Assembly: GCA_946403965.1 (NCBI GenBank)
Contig: CAMJBT010000010.1
Span: 1 to 62,075, forward strand
Origin: an uncultured Pseudobutyrivibrio sp.
Lineage (GTDB): Bacteria; Bacillota; Clostridia; Lachnospirales; Lachnospiraceae
DNA length: 62,075 bases
Reading direction: 5' to 3'
Shown here: positions 1 to 8,516 of the stretch, piece after piece
Numbering within the stretch: the stretch's first letter is position 1
Layout: each line of letters opens with the position of its first letter
Position numbers and translations under genes: made by a program
The notes under the pieces: model-generated
The model's database searches: none
Told to the model about the DNA's origin: nothing
What the model saw: only the letters and a program-made list of their open reading frames with translations

Positions 1-23
1 AGCCGCGCCCGCAGGCGCGACGA

Positions 24-1613
24 TTACTTCACTGGTTTTCTACATTCACTTGGCAATTCATCTGACCAAGGAAGTAGTTTGTCCATAAAACTTCTATCTA
101 TATCATCAAGATGCTCTGGGATTACAGTAAGAAGATATTTGAAATACTCATAAGGCTTTAGGTTATTAGCCTTTGCTGTTTCAGCAATGCTATAAGCAAT
201 TGCACTAGCCTTAGTTCCAGAGATTGCATCAATCATAACCCAGTTTTTCTTACCGATGCAGAATCCGCGGATTAACTGCTCAGCTGTGTTGTTATCCATA
301 GGGACTTCACCATCTTCAAGAAAGACTTTAAGATACTGTTCCTGGTTGATTGAATACTGTAATCCTTTATGCGTTTTACTGTTAGCTAATACATTTGGTT
401 CAACTTTATGAACCCACGCAAAGTAGGCCTCAACTAAAGGCTTGACAGTTAGCTGTCGATGTTCATATCTTTCTGCCTGAGAAAGGTTACTTAGCTTTTT
501 CTCCTCGCGATAGATAGCTTGAATCATCTTCAAAGTTTTATTCGCAGTGCAGGATCTTTGTTTATGTCTCGGTGTAGCCTTTAAGGCTTCATCTAATCGG
601 TGTCTTGCGTGCGCCCAACATCCTGCGATTGTCAGGTCATCACGTTCCTTTTCAATGGAGTGATAAACCTGATAGCCATCTGTCACACAGATGCCTTTGA
701 AATCCTTTAGAAACTCTCTTGTATGATCCGACTTTCTAGTCCGCTGGTAATCGTAGATTACAATCGGTTTATACTTGTACATCTTACCTGTACGGTAAAC
801 CCACATGTAACTCTTTGAGCCAGCATCACGACCATCCTTGTTAACTAGACAAGGAGTTTCATTAGCTTGTATTACGTGATAGTCGTACAAATGCTCATGA
901 AGATAATCATAAAAGACTGCTAAATATCTGTCAGCACATTGGATAACCCAGTTAGACATTGTAGCTCTGCTGATTTTAGCTCCAAGATGAAGGAAATCCT
1001 GTTCCTGGCGATAAAGCGGGCAAGCCATAAAGTATTTGTAATACATCACATGTACAGCAAGCCCTGAAGAAACATAGCTACCTTTTATCAGTGCTGGTTT
1101 GCATTTATCGCGAAGGAAGATTGTTTCATCTTCTTTGCATGCATTTGGGCAACGATGGGTTTTAGCTACGTACTCAATTCTTTCCAAGTAAGGCTTGTGA
1201 TAGATGACTTCAGTACGAACCACCTTAGTTCCTACGGGTTCCATTATGGTGCCACATTCATCACAGATACGTTCTTCCTTAGGAAGTTCCTTTACAGGAA
1301 CCTGTCTTGTCTTGATATTTTCAAATATCTCGTCATATGTAGCCTTTGGCTTACGTTCACAAGTATGAACTTTAACTTCAACAATTTCTGGTTCAATAGG
1401 AATAGCAGGCTTATCATCTTCATCAACTGAGTCAAATAAGCTTAGCTGATCAGGAATATCACCTTTACGGATTTCGCCTGAAGACCTAAACAGCTTTGTC
1501 TTTAGATAGTCAAGCTGAGCCTGAAGATTTGCTATAACTTGATCTTTTTCATCAAGCTTTACATTTTTCTCATCAACAGACTTTTGGAGTAACCACAGAT
1601 GATATATATGTTA
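24..1613 (-). pseudogene. tnpC: IS66 transposase TnpC, 5'-truncated
   Basis: The open frame runs from a stop at 1611-1613 to a stop at 24-26 (about 529 codons) with no credible start. It keeps the N-terminal coiled coil and the QLSLFD motif, a CDECG / CPNAC zinc-finger pair, and the DDE catalytic core with C-terminal PMDNNTAEQLIRGFCIGKKN. The true N-terminus is missing because a deletion joins the reading frame to the beginning of tnpB. An ATG at 1242-1244 gives a 406-residue product, but it lies after the zinc finger, so it is unlikely to be the real start. No function is expected without TnpB and an intact TnpC start. Confidence 0.8.
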
Positions 1614-1639
1614 TCTGCCATAGTAATATCACCAATCAT
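1559..1639 (-). pseudogene. tnpB: Remnant of IS66 TnpB (first ~17 codons)
   Basis: An ATG at 1637-1639 overlaps the tnpA stop (TGATG) and is preceded by AGGAGG. It encodes MIGDITMADNIYIICGY before running out of frame. This start resembles the conserved N-terminus of IS66 TnpB/Orf2, where an IY-ICGY stretch is usually followed by the TDMRK motif. Here the homology stops at the Tyr and the DNA continues into tnpC, so roughly 100 TnpB codons and the tnpC start have been deleted. Confidence 0.6.
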
Positions 1640-2018
1640 AAACGACCTCCTAGGCATGACATAACCTGAGATAACAAAGTAGGGCTTACATCATTAAAAA
1701 CTTTAATTGATGCTTGTCCTATAGTTATTTCCAATGCACACTGAGTAGATGGAATCGATGGGATTATAGGCGCTTGTTCCATTGGTACTTCATCAACGAT
1801 TTCAAGCTTAACAATATCTGGTTTAGTTTCAACGTGATAGTCTTGCGCATATGTTCTTTCTGGAACATTTGCACCATTACGTTTTAACTGCTTAACCCAG
1901 CTATAAAATGTACTTGTTTGAATGTCGTGCTTTTGCACCACATGTAATCGGATAAACCGCTTGAGCGGCATTCCATCACCATGTCAAACTTTTGTTGCGT
2001 GGTAAATTTGTTTCGCAT
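1636..2018 (-). pseudogene. tnpA: IS66 TnpA with a frameshift
   Basis: A start at 2016-2018 gives MRNKFTTQQKF and continues ECRSSGLSDYMWCK, the usual TnpA N-terminus. After the AAAAG at about 1935 the frame must shift by one base to continue as HDIQTSTFYSWVKQL and reach the stop at 1636. One A appears to be missing from the A-run. The downstream part alone reads as a 111-residue frame starting at 1971. TnpA is the accessory helix-turn-helix protein of IS66 elements. Confidence 0.7.
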
Positions 2019-2174
2019 TATAACAACCTCCATTTGTAGTAAAACGCTCCACTATCACGAATAGAATTGGAGTGAAACACACCATATGTTTAGTTGTTAT
2101 TATTGTTTCAGAAAATCTGCTGTCAGTCACGACGGTGGAACACTAAGCGCTTACCCTCTAAATGCCCTTATAGC

Positions 2175-2216
2175 AAAAAAGAATCAACACATATAATTAG
2201 TGTCAATTCTTTTTTG
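2175..2216. terminator. Bidirectional A/T-rich hairpin terminator
   Basis: AAAAAAGAAT at 2175-2184 pairs with ATTCTTTTTT at 2206-2215, and ACAC/GTGT pair inside the loop. The T-run on either strand would make it an intrinsic terminator. It lies about 200 bases beyond the stop of the last glycan gene (2409), so it may end the long minus-strand transcript and shield it from the IS element. The rest of 2155-2408 holds only the small GTAAGC-ended element at 2311-2393. Confidence 0.55.
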
Positions 2217-2310
2217 TAAGAAGTTTTTTATTAATTAAATTCTAGCAGTACTACTGCTTATTTTCAATGTAAATACTCCATAGGTTCTTTCCAGACCTAG
2301 TTGATGGTTT

Positions 2311-2393
2311 GTAAGCGCTTAATGTTACACTATGATTGTCAATCTGAAAGTGGCTCAGATTCAGATTAGCATTTACAAACACTAAGCGCTTAC
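2311..2393. repeat. 83-bp element with IS66-like inverted ends
   Basis: The segment starts GTAAGCGCTTAATGTT and ends AACACTAAGCGCTTAC, so its ends are near-perfect inverted repeats. They match the right end of the neighbouring IS66 remnant (GTAAGCGCTTAGTGTT, read inward from 2154). It has no coding potential. It may be a miniature element mobilised by an IS66 transposase, or two collapsed ends left by a second copy. I see no clear target duplication beside it. Confidence 0.5.
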
Positions 2394-2408
2394 TTTTAAA
2401 CATAGACA

Positions 2409-4088
2409 TTATTTATCCCAAATCAAAATCCGAATATATAGTAAGCAAAAAGCTCCAGATATTGTGGGATACAAATACTGTGGTCTTCCTTCCGGCATAA
2501 ATAGTATTATTCCAGCCAACTGTCCCAATAATGCCAGTGACATTAATACAAAAAATAACGCCTCCTTATTTTCTCTAATATTGAACATTTCATAGAACAG
2601 CATTGCTAATACACTAACAATTAAACCTATATTTTTAATAACATTTATTCCACTTGAATTCATTATATCTCTCCAAGCGGTTATAACTTTATTCAAAATT
2701 GTATTTGCGAACTGTCTTTTGTTGCTTTCAGCTATCCTCTCAGTCATTCCATCACTGTATAGTTCATTTCTTCCGTCTACCCACTGGGTATATTGAAATT
2801 TTTCAAGCTGTACTGTCGGCTCGTCTTCATACCAAAACTCATCCCAAGTTGGATCGATCTGTAAACTTCGATACAAGCAATTTAATTGAACATTTAAATA
2901 ATCATCTATATTGTGTACAACAATGTTATAATATGATTTCATATAGGCATCTGACTGTTCATCACTTACCAATGTTTGATTATAGTCAAGATGTCCCTTT
3001 GTCCAGTTGTAATTGCGAAATCCAGACTGACCTTGTTCTTTTATAACCTCTACAGGAATCACACTATCAATTGCTTCAAGATTTTCCTCTACCCCATCAT
3101 AAGACAGATTCGCATTTTCATTGTTAAAAATATTTCTTAATACTTCTATAGTGTTAATAATCATGTAGTCATTTCCATAATATTTAGTAGAACCAATCTC
3201 TTGCACTTTACTGATGGTAACGACCATAAGAAACGTACTTATAAGAAATACTAAAATCTTTTTGGCACCTACATGTATTCTAAAAAATGAAATAATAAAT
3301 ATTGCACATCCTACCAGACCAATAAGTTTTCCTTCACTTCTCCAGGACATTACTATCATTGTTATAAACGAACCGAATATAATCCTTTTATAGGTTATAA
3401 CATCATGATATTCATATATCTCAAAAAACATATATGCAATATAAAATATGACTATCACACTGTACAAATCACCTCTATATGGATTAATGACTAAATAGTA
3501 TGTTTCAGGCATGAGCAATATCAAAAATAAATAGTATGCTTTAGCACAATCACACCTTTCAGTAATACAATAAAAAATGTATCCTATAACACATGTAACT
3601 CCAACCAATTGCAACAATTGAACACTTATAGGATGTGGTATTACCATCATACAGGCACCGTAATATATTCCTGTCAATATATGCTGCCAATATGTAGGAA
3701 TAAATCTTTTTACCATAATATAGTTTTCGTAATTATCCATCTCTAGACCAAAGCTATCTGGATATGATATCAACAATACTATTAGTAAAAATACAAACAA
3801 AACAAGCACAGGAGCAAACACTTTCCTCGGCATTCGTCTTTCATATATTAAAAAAATAAGTTTCCATACACCCCAAATAATAAGTACACTGATTAATTTG
3901 GTCAATATATATATAATTACCTTCTCAGCATTAAAAGAAACAATAGATTCAGTCCTTAAAGTAAGCAGCGCATTATAGTTGTCATGGAAATAAAATATAA
4001 ACCTCTCATAAATAAAAGACAATAATATATGGATTAATGGCAATATATGCTTATATGATATATTTATTTTTTTTAATGTAAATTGCAT
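2409..4088 (-). CDS. Polytopic membrane protein, putative GT-C-like
   Basis: The protein has about 559 residues and ten or more hydrophobic segments. A polar, acidic loop after the third segment (SFGLEMDNYENYIM) is the kind of extracytoplasmic loop seen in GT-C glycosyltransferases, but I do not recognise the family. I place the start at ATG 4086-4088 because GGAGA lies seven bases upstream; a longer frame from TTG at 4118 lacks a ribosome site. A soluble stretch at about residues 310-430 is rich in Glu, Asp and Tyr. It is the last gene before the terminator at 2175-2216. A role in transferring or assembling lipid-linked sugars is inferred from context only. Confidence 0.65.
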   Translation of the reverse strand: MQFTLKKINISYKHILPLIHILLSFIYERFIFYFHDNYNALLTLRTESIVSFNAEKVIIYILTKLISVLIIWGVWKLIFLIYERRMPRKVFAPVLVLFVFLLIVLLISYPDSFGLEMDNYENYIMVKRFIPTYWQHILTGIYYGACMMVIPHPISVQLLQLVGVTCVIGYIFYCITERCDCAKAYYLFLILLMPETYYLVINPYRGDLYSVIVIFYIAYMFFEIYEYHDVITYKRIIFGSFITMIVMSWRSEGKLIGLVGCAIFIISFFRIHVGAKKILVFLISTFLMVVTISKVQEIGSTKYYGNDYMIINTIEVLRNIFNNENANLSYDGVEENLEAIDSVIPVEVIKEQGQSGFRNYNWTKGHLDYNQTLVSDEQSDAYMKSYYNIVVHNIDDYLNVQLNCLYRSLQIDPTWDEFWYEDEPTVQLEKFQYTQWVDGRNELYSDGMTERIAESNKRQFANTILNKVITAWRDIMNSSGINVIKNIGLIVSVLAMLFYEMFNIRENKEALFFVLMSLALLGQLAGIILFMPEGRPQYLYPTISGAFCLLYIRILIWDK

Positions 4089-4111
4089 AATAAGTCTCCA
4101 CATATATTCTA

Positions 4112-4675
4112 TTAGCAAAAATTATCTACAACAAATACACTTGCCCCTGAAGCCTTTGCAGCTTCCACTCCAACATCTGCATCCTCAAAAATAATAGTAT
4201 CTTTAGGCGCAATTCCAAAATATTCCATAGCCAATTCAAATCCTTGAGGATCTGGCTTAACCCTAGTTATATTTTCTTGCGTAACCATATATTCAAAAAA
4301 ATCTTGATATCCAAAATAAGATAAAATATCCATAGTGTTCTGCCTAGATGCAGTTGTCACTATAGCCAAATGATACGAATCGCTTAATCCTTTTGCAATA
4401 TCAAATAGTGGCTCATTAACTCTTGCCTTCTTTAGATTGTCTTTATAAGTGTATTTTTTTAGCTTATGCACATCATCAATATTTTTATCATCGCCCATTA
4501 TTACAGGAAGAAATTCGGTGTAATGACGACCATTGCATTTAGTTACGAAATATTCTTTATCGAGGTTGCATCCGAATTTCTGAAGAGCATCTTTATACGC
4601 ATAGTAATTAACTTCACTTGTATCAAATAAGGTTCCATCCAAATCAAACAATGCTAGTTTTTTCTTTTCACTCAT
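4112..4675 (-). CDS. HAD-superfamily phosphatase
   Basis: This 187-residue HAD subfamily I phosphatase shows motif I FDLDGT (about residues 10-15), motif II in VTTAS, motif III Lys in RVKPDPQGF and motif IV FEDADVG. It resembles beta-phosphoglucomutase or phosphoglycolate-phosphatase-like enzymes and has a small helical cap. The start is ATG 4673-4675 with GGAGAAA nine bases upstream; TTG at 4678 is the alternative. It overlaps the upstream flippase-kinase gene by eight bases, so the two are translationally coupled. The neighbouring kinase and nucleotidyltransferase suggest it removes a phosphate in making an activated sugar, polyol or small substituent. The substrate is unknown. Confidence 0.8.
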   Translation of the reverse strand: MSEKKKLALFDLDGTLFDTSEVNYYAYKDALQKFGCNLDKEYFVTKCNGRHYTEFLPVIMGDDKNIDDVHKLKKYTYKDNLKKARVNEPLFDIAKGLSDSYHLAIVTTASRQNTMDILSYFGYQDFFEYMVTQENITRVKPDPQGFELAMEYFGIAPKDTIIFEDADVGVEAAKASGASVFVVDNFC

Positions 4676-6599
4676 CAAGTGTTTCTCCGTACATATTAAT
4701 CACATCGTTCATCACGATAATCATGCCTGCATAGAATAGCAACGATCTAATACCATCTTTTTCTATCTTGTATGGCATTAATCTAAGCCAGTGAATAATC
4801 TCATGGAAATAGATGCTTCTTGTTCGCTCAGCGCCAAACTCTGCCTCCATATACTTTCTAAGTCTGCTATGTATCTCTTTATATGCAGATGACTTTGTAA
4901 ACAAGAAGTTGATTGTATTTCCTTTCACCTTTACATCCTTTGTTGCCATAAGAAATTCATATCCACCATGAATCGATTGTAACAGTTTACCGTAATCCAA
5001 ATTGGGAGAATTATGTATATTCCCTGTATTTGGATCTATAATATAAAAATTATCTTTACCTGACTCGTCTCTAGTACAAATAATATTTTCAATAGTCAAG
5101 TCACCATGTATTACGGCATAAGTATCATTAGCAAATACTTTTTCCAATCTGCTCTTCGAAAGATACTTTTCAAAATAAGCAAAGTTATTATATTCAACAC
5201 CGTTAATTATAATCTTATCGTAATCAAGTAATTGCTTTATATATTTAGCCTCTTTAATACGCTTAATATTTTTTAATACCTTAGAGTCGATATATTCATC
5301 TATTGTTGTCTTATCAGCCTCTTTTGCATCAATTCGATAGATTGACTTTTCCAAACTTGATAATGCACTTTCAATTATGTGCCATGATTTTTCAATTGGC
5401 ATAGAATGAGTATACTCAAAAAGGCCCACAGCACTGGCCTCATAAGGCATATCATAATAGCAATATTGCTCCGTCTTTTCGCTAGAAATTATTTCTGGAA
5501 GGACTATTTTATCTTTATTATCCTTTATCCATTTAATTTGCTGATACAACTTTTCTCCATCTTCACCAAAAGCATATTTTCTGAAGAAAGTACGCTTTCC
5601 ATCTAGGCAAAGCATGGTCGTAGCATTTGAACCTGCGGAAAAATCTCTAATAATTGATATTCCTTGATTAATTTTTAAATAATTATCTACATACTCACGA
5701 TTCTTATTTGAAAAATAGCTTTCTAAAAAAACACGTCTTTCGTTAGGGTCAAGTTGAGGAATCAAGTTTAAATAATTTTCATCGGCTTCTGTCTTCTCGT
5801 TTGTATTAGAAAAAATTAACGATAAAACTATAAGTAGCAATAACGGTACGACCTGATAAACAATGGCCATAAACGGTTGTTGTTCAGATACTCGTCCATT
5901 ACCTAAGAAATTTGTTCCTGTACTTTCTTTTATGCCATTTTGAGTAAAGAGCTGGATAAAAATATCAGACCACCTTGTATCAATCCCTAAACTACTAATA
6001 GATTTGGCAAAAAGATAATAAGACGATAAGTATCCTAGCCACATCAAAAGTGTATACGCAAAAAGCTTTGCTTTACTTATTTTCAAAAATATATCTTTAA
6101 CATTCCATATTAGAGCCCAGGAAAGCCTGAGGATAATACTTTCTATTCTTTGATTAAAAATACTTGCAACAAACTTTATCAGACGCTTTACAACACCGCG
6201 GAAACAGTATATCAAAAGAAGTACAGCTACCATTACCACAGCAACAATAACATAAAACACGCTGTTCTGCTCAGCATCTACACCACCAATGCCTCTGAAA
6301 TAAAGAAAAGCAAAAATAACTCCAACACATATAATATCTAAAAAACGGTCTACAATTACCGTCGAAAAAGAAAGCGCTTTTCCATTTTTCATCTTATTTC
6401 CTGGAATCCAGGCTCGTGCAATATCACCTAATTTAAATGGAACGATATAACTTATCAGATATCCCGCAGATAATGACTGTAATAATAATCTTTTGTTTGG
6501 ACGTTCATATACTTTTATGAATAGTTCCCAGCGAAATGCTCTTAACAAATGTGCTATTGTAAGCAAGAAAATTGCTCCTACTAAAAATATCATTCTCAT
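4668..6599 (-). CDS. Flippase-like membrane domain fused to APH-type kinase
   Basis: The protein has 643 residues. Residues 1 to about 270 form seven or so membrane segments with the LPG_synthase_TM/flippase-like signature (YIVPFKLGDIARAW and VDRFLD). Residues from about 310 form a soluble aminoglycoside/choline-kinase-like domain with the catalytic loop HGDLTIENI (about 498-506) and the metal-binding IIDPN (about 520-524), so the kinase looks active. The start overlaps the stop of the nucleotidyltransferase by one base (TAATG). Flippase-like domains usually move lipid-linked or lipid substrates, and APH-fold domains phosphorylate small alcohols. The fusion suggests phosphorylation at the membrane face, but the substrate cannot be told. 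Confidence 0.75.
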   Translation of the reverse strand: MRMIFLVGAIFLLTIAHLLRAFRWELFIKVYERPNKRLLLQSLSAGYLISYIVPFKLGDIARAWIPGNKMKNGKALSFSTVIVDRFLDIICVGVIFAFLYFRGIGGVDAEQNSVFYVIVAVVMVAVLLLIYCFRGVVKRLIKFVASIFNQRIESIILRLSWALIWNVKDIFLKISKAKLFAYTLLMWLGYLSSYYLFAKSISSLGIDTRWSDIFIQLFTQNGIKESTGTNFLGNGRVSEQQPFMAIVYQVVPLLLLIVLSLIFSNTNEKTEADENYLNLIPQLDPNERRVFLESYFSNKNREYVDNYLKINQGISIIRDFSAGSNATTMLCLDGKRTFFRKYAFGEDGEKLYQQIKWIKDNKDKIVLPEIISSEKTEQYCYYDMPYEASAVGLFEYTHSMPIEKSWHIIESALSSLEKSIYRIDAKEADKTTIDEYIDSKVLKNIKRIKEAKYIKQLLDYDKIIINGVEYNNFAYFEKYLSKSRLEKVFANDTYAVIHGDLTIENIICTRDESGKDNFYIIDPNTGNIHNSPNLDYGKLLQSIHGGYEFLMATKDVKVKGNTINFLFTKSSAYKEIHSRLRKYMEAEFGAERTRSIYFHEIIHWLRLMPYKIEKDGIRSLLFYAGMIIVMNDVINMYGETLDE

Positions 6600-7339
6600 T
6601 ATAGTAATGACTTCAACCTTTCATCATGCAAAGCCTCATCATATTCCACGGGTGTTCCAAACGAAATATGCTCATCAATAGGAAACGTAACAATGGACTG
6701 CCCCATGGTTGCCATCTCATTATATACGCCACTAACAAAATACTCTGAATAGCTGCAATGCTTTAAATAAACTTCCACTGCATTTTTGAATACATCTTTA
6801 TTCTTGAAGTAGTATGCACCACAGATTGCCTCATTGCTTACAACCTGTTTCTCTATAGTTCCAACAACTTTTCCTTCATTGTCAAATTTCACATAACTAT
6901 AACAATCCCTATCAGATTCAAATGTAAGAAGCGCTCCGTCAATACTGCCAAAATTCGCCTCTCTAGCAAATAAATAAAACTTTTCACTCAAAAACGCATG
7001 ATCGCAATCATTGAACAAAATAGGCAAGTCATCGTCAATCGACTTTATTCCTTCCAAACAGGTGAGAACCGCACCGTTTAAAACACTTGGGATAACTTGA
7101 ATCTTTGCCTCAGGATAGAATTCCTTTATTCGAACATCAATATTAAACCTATCAATATGTTCTTTCAAAACAACAAAGATTATATCTTCAACATCAACAA
7201 ATTTCGAGATTGACTGGGCTGCCCAATAAAAGAATGGTTTTCCTTGCAATTCAATTAATGGCTTTGGCAGATTGAATCCTTTATTTCCAAATCTTGTGCC
7301 TCCGCCTCCCATTGGCATAATAAGATGTATTTTTTTCAC
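6599..7339 (-). CDS. Sugar/alcohol-phosphate nucleotidyltransferase
   Basis: This 246-residue Rossmann-type nucleotidyltransferase has the glycine-rich signature MPMGGGGTRFG (about residues 8-18) and LPKPLIELQGKP, which bind NTP and metal. FNDCDH supplies the second acidic site. It resembles single-domain cytidylyl- or uridylyltransferases of capsule loci. The family activates sugar-1-phosphates, phosphocholine or polyol phosphates, and the sequence alone does not choose between them. It is tightly coupled to the flippase-kinase fusion downstream (overlapping TAATG) and sits three bases after a GT2 gene. The four genes from 4112 to 8152 look like one synthesis-and-transfer unit. Confidence 0.8.
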   Translation of the reverse strand: MKKIHLIMPMGGGGTRFGNKGFNLPKPLIELQGKPFFYWAAQSISKFVDVEDIIFVVLKEHIDRFNIDVRIKEFYPEAKIQVIPSVLNGAVLTCLEGIKSIDDDLPILFNDCDHAFLSEKFYLFAREANFGSIDGALLTFESDRDCYSYVKFDNEGKVVGTIEKQVVSNEAICGAYYFKNKDVFKNAVEVYLKHCSYSEYFVSGVYNEMATMGQSIVTFPIDEHISFGTPVEYDEALHDERLKSLL

Positions 7340-7342
7340 GAC

Positions 7343-8152
7343 TTAATTCTCCGTTTCATGGTTATTCTCAAATATTATATCTGCTGTATAATCTTCTACT
7401 ATCTTATCTCTGTGTTCCTGACTCAAGTATTTTTTTCTATTAAACATAAACGACAGCAACAATTTCAGTGTAGTCCACGCTTGGCTAGTCATCCTCACAT
7501 TCGAAACCTGATCCTCTTCCCTCCAAATTATCGGAAAGAATTTAACTGAATGTCTATAGAAAGAATGCCCTAGCAACATATAACAGTTGAATACCAAATT
7601 ATCCTTATACTTCTTATAAAATCTATCTTTCAAGATGTCAACTTTGTACATATTTAGTCCTGATCCCAAATCATAAACCCAAAATCTACATCCTATAGAA
7701 AAGAAAATATTGAACACCTTATTTCCAAAGGTTCTAAACTTTGAGTATCCATCAAGCTTTGACCCTTTTATGAATCTGGCACCCAGGAAACAATCATAGT
7801 TCTTGTATTCTCCCGATTGCAAGTATGGAAGAATATTCGCAATATCACCTTGATCATCTCCATGTAATACAATGATATAATCAAACTCATTCTTTATAGC
7901 ATATTCAAAAGCAACCTTGTGAGAGCCACCCAAACCATAGTTTTCTATATTTCTAAGCATTTTTACAGGTAGTTCCGAATATCTGTCACAATACTTTATT
8001 ACAGCTTGTTCTCCATCATCGGTGCTTCTGTTATTTGCAACAATTACTTCATCTAAATACTTCAAAACTTCTTGATTAAGTTGCCCCAATACTCTTACAA
8101 TCTGCTTTTCGCAGTTGTACATAGGGATGAATAGTAATATTTTGTCCTTCAT
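7343..8152 (-). CDS. Family 2 glycosyltransferase (DPM1/GtrB-like)
   Basis: The 269 residues show the GT2 N-terminus FIPMYNCE, VIVANNRSTDDG, and the metal site HGDDQGD at residues 97-103. There are no clear C-terminal membrane helices, unlike classical GtrB. The fold uses nucleotide-activated donors at the cytoplasmic face. It is first in the tight group running down to the HAD phosphatase and may use the donor that group makes. A 364-base gap separates it from the upstream acyltransferase gene, so a promoter may lie there. Confidence 0.8.
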   Translation of the reverse strand: MKDKILLFIPMYNCEKQIVRVLGQLNQEVLKYLDEVIVANNRSTDDGEQAVIKYCDRYSELPVKMLRNIENYGLGGSHKVAFEYAIKNEFDYIIVLHGDDQGDIANILPYLQSGEYKNYDCFLGARFIKGSKLDGYSKFRTFGNKVFNIFFSIGCRFWVYDLGSGLNMYKVDILKDRFYKKYKDNLVFNCYMLLGHSFYRHSVKFFPIIWREEDQVSNVRMTSQAWTTLKLLLSFMFNRKKYLSQEHRDKIVEDYTADIIFENNHETEN

Positions 8153-8516
8153 TATTTTACTCCACTACTTCCAGCATTACTTACGTTTTTATTTTTGATG
8201 TTTACTAATTCTGATGCTTATAACTGATAACAAAACAAATGATGTAATATTATAATTGGGTATGATTTCTTTACTAATTTCATCATATCTGCAAAAATAG
8301 CATTACCCCTATGAGTACTATCATAAAAATGATTAGCCTTCTTATAGTACTCAAGTACTTCAAATTATCATATTGCATTCACATACTGTTGACCTCATAA
8401 TCCTTATTGTCTTATACATCAATTATTTAACAAACAAAAATCTTTAGCCTTTTCCTTCCTTATGATTTTAAATAAACAAAATTAGATGTTATGAACATAA
8501 AGACCAAGAAAACTCA
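8153..8516. other. Gene-free stretch with a possible degenerate coding remnant
   Basis: This 364-base gap is very AT-rich. One minus-strand frame reads continuously from about 8364 to the stop at 8218-8220, including NHFYDSTHRGNAIFADMM, but it has no credible start or ribosome site. It may be the tail of a lost gene. I see no strong hairpin and no convincing promoter for the GT2 gene at 7343-8152. Confidence 0.3.

Larger units (their letters stand above)
1..2154 (-). mobile_element. Decayed IS66-family insertion sequence
   Basis: The span holds the three IS66 genes in the usual order tnpA-tnpB-tnpC reading leftwards, but all three are damaged: tnpA has a frameshift, tnpB is reduced to its first codons and tnpC has lost its start. 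The right terminus is probably at 2154, where the minus strand reads GTAAGCGCTTAGTGTTCC inward, a typical IS66-type end. The left end lies outside the window, or in the GC-rich stretch just past the tnpC stop. The element is very likely immobile on its own. Confidence 0.8.

Noticed and set aside
8389-8420. Plus-strand promoter (TTGACC with TATAC)
   Set aside because: No plus-strand gene follows it, and the boxes are expected by chance in such AT-rich DNA.
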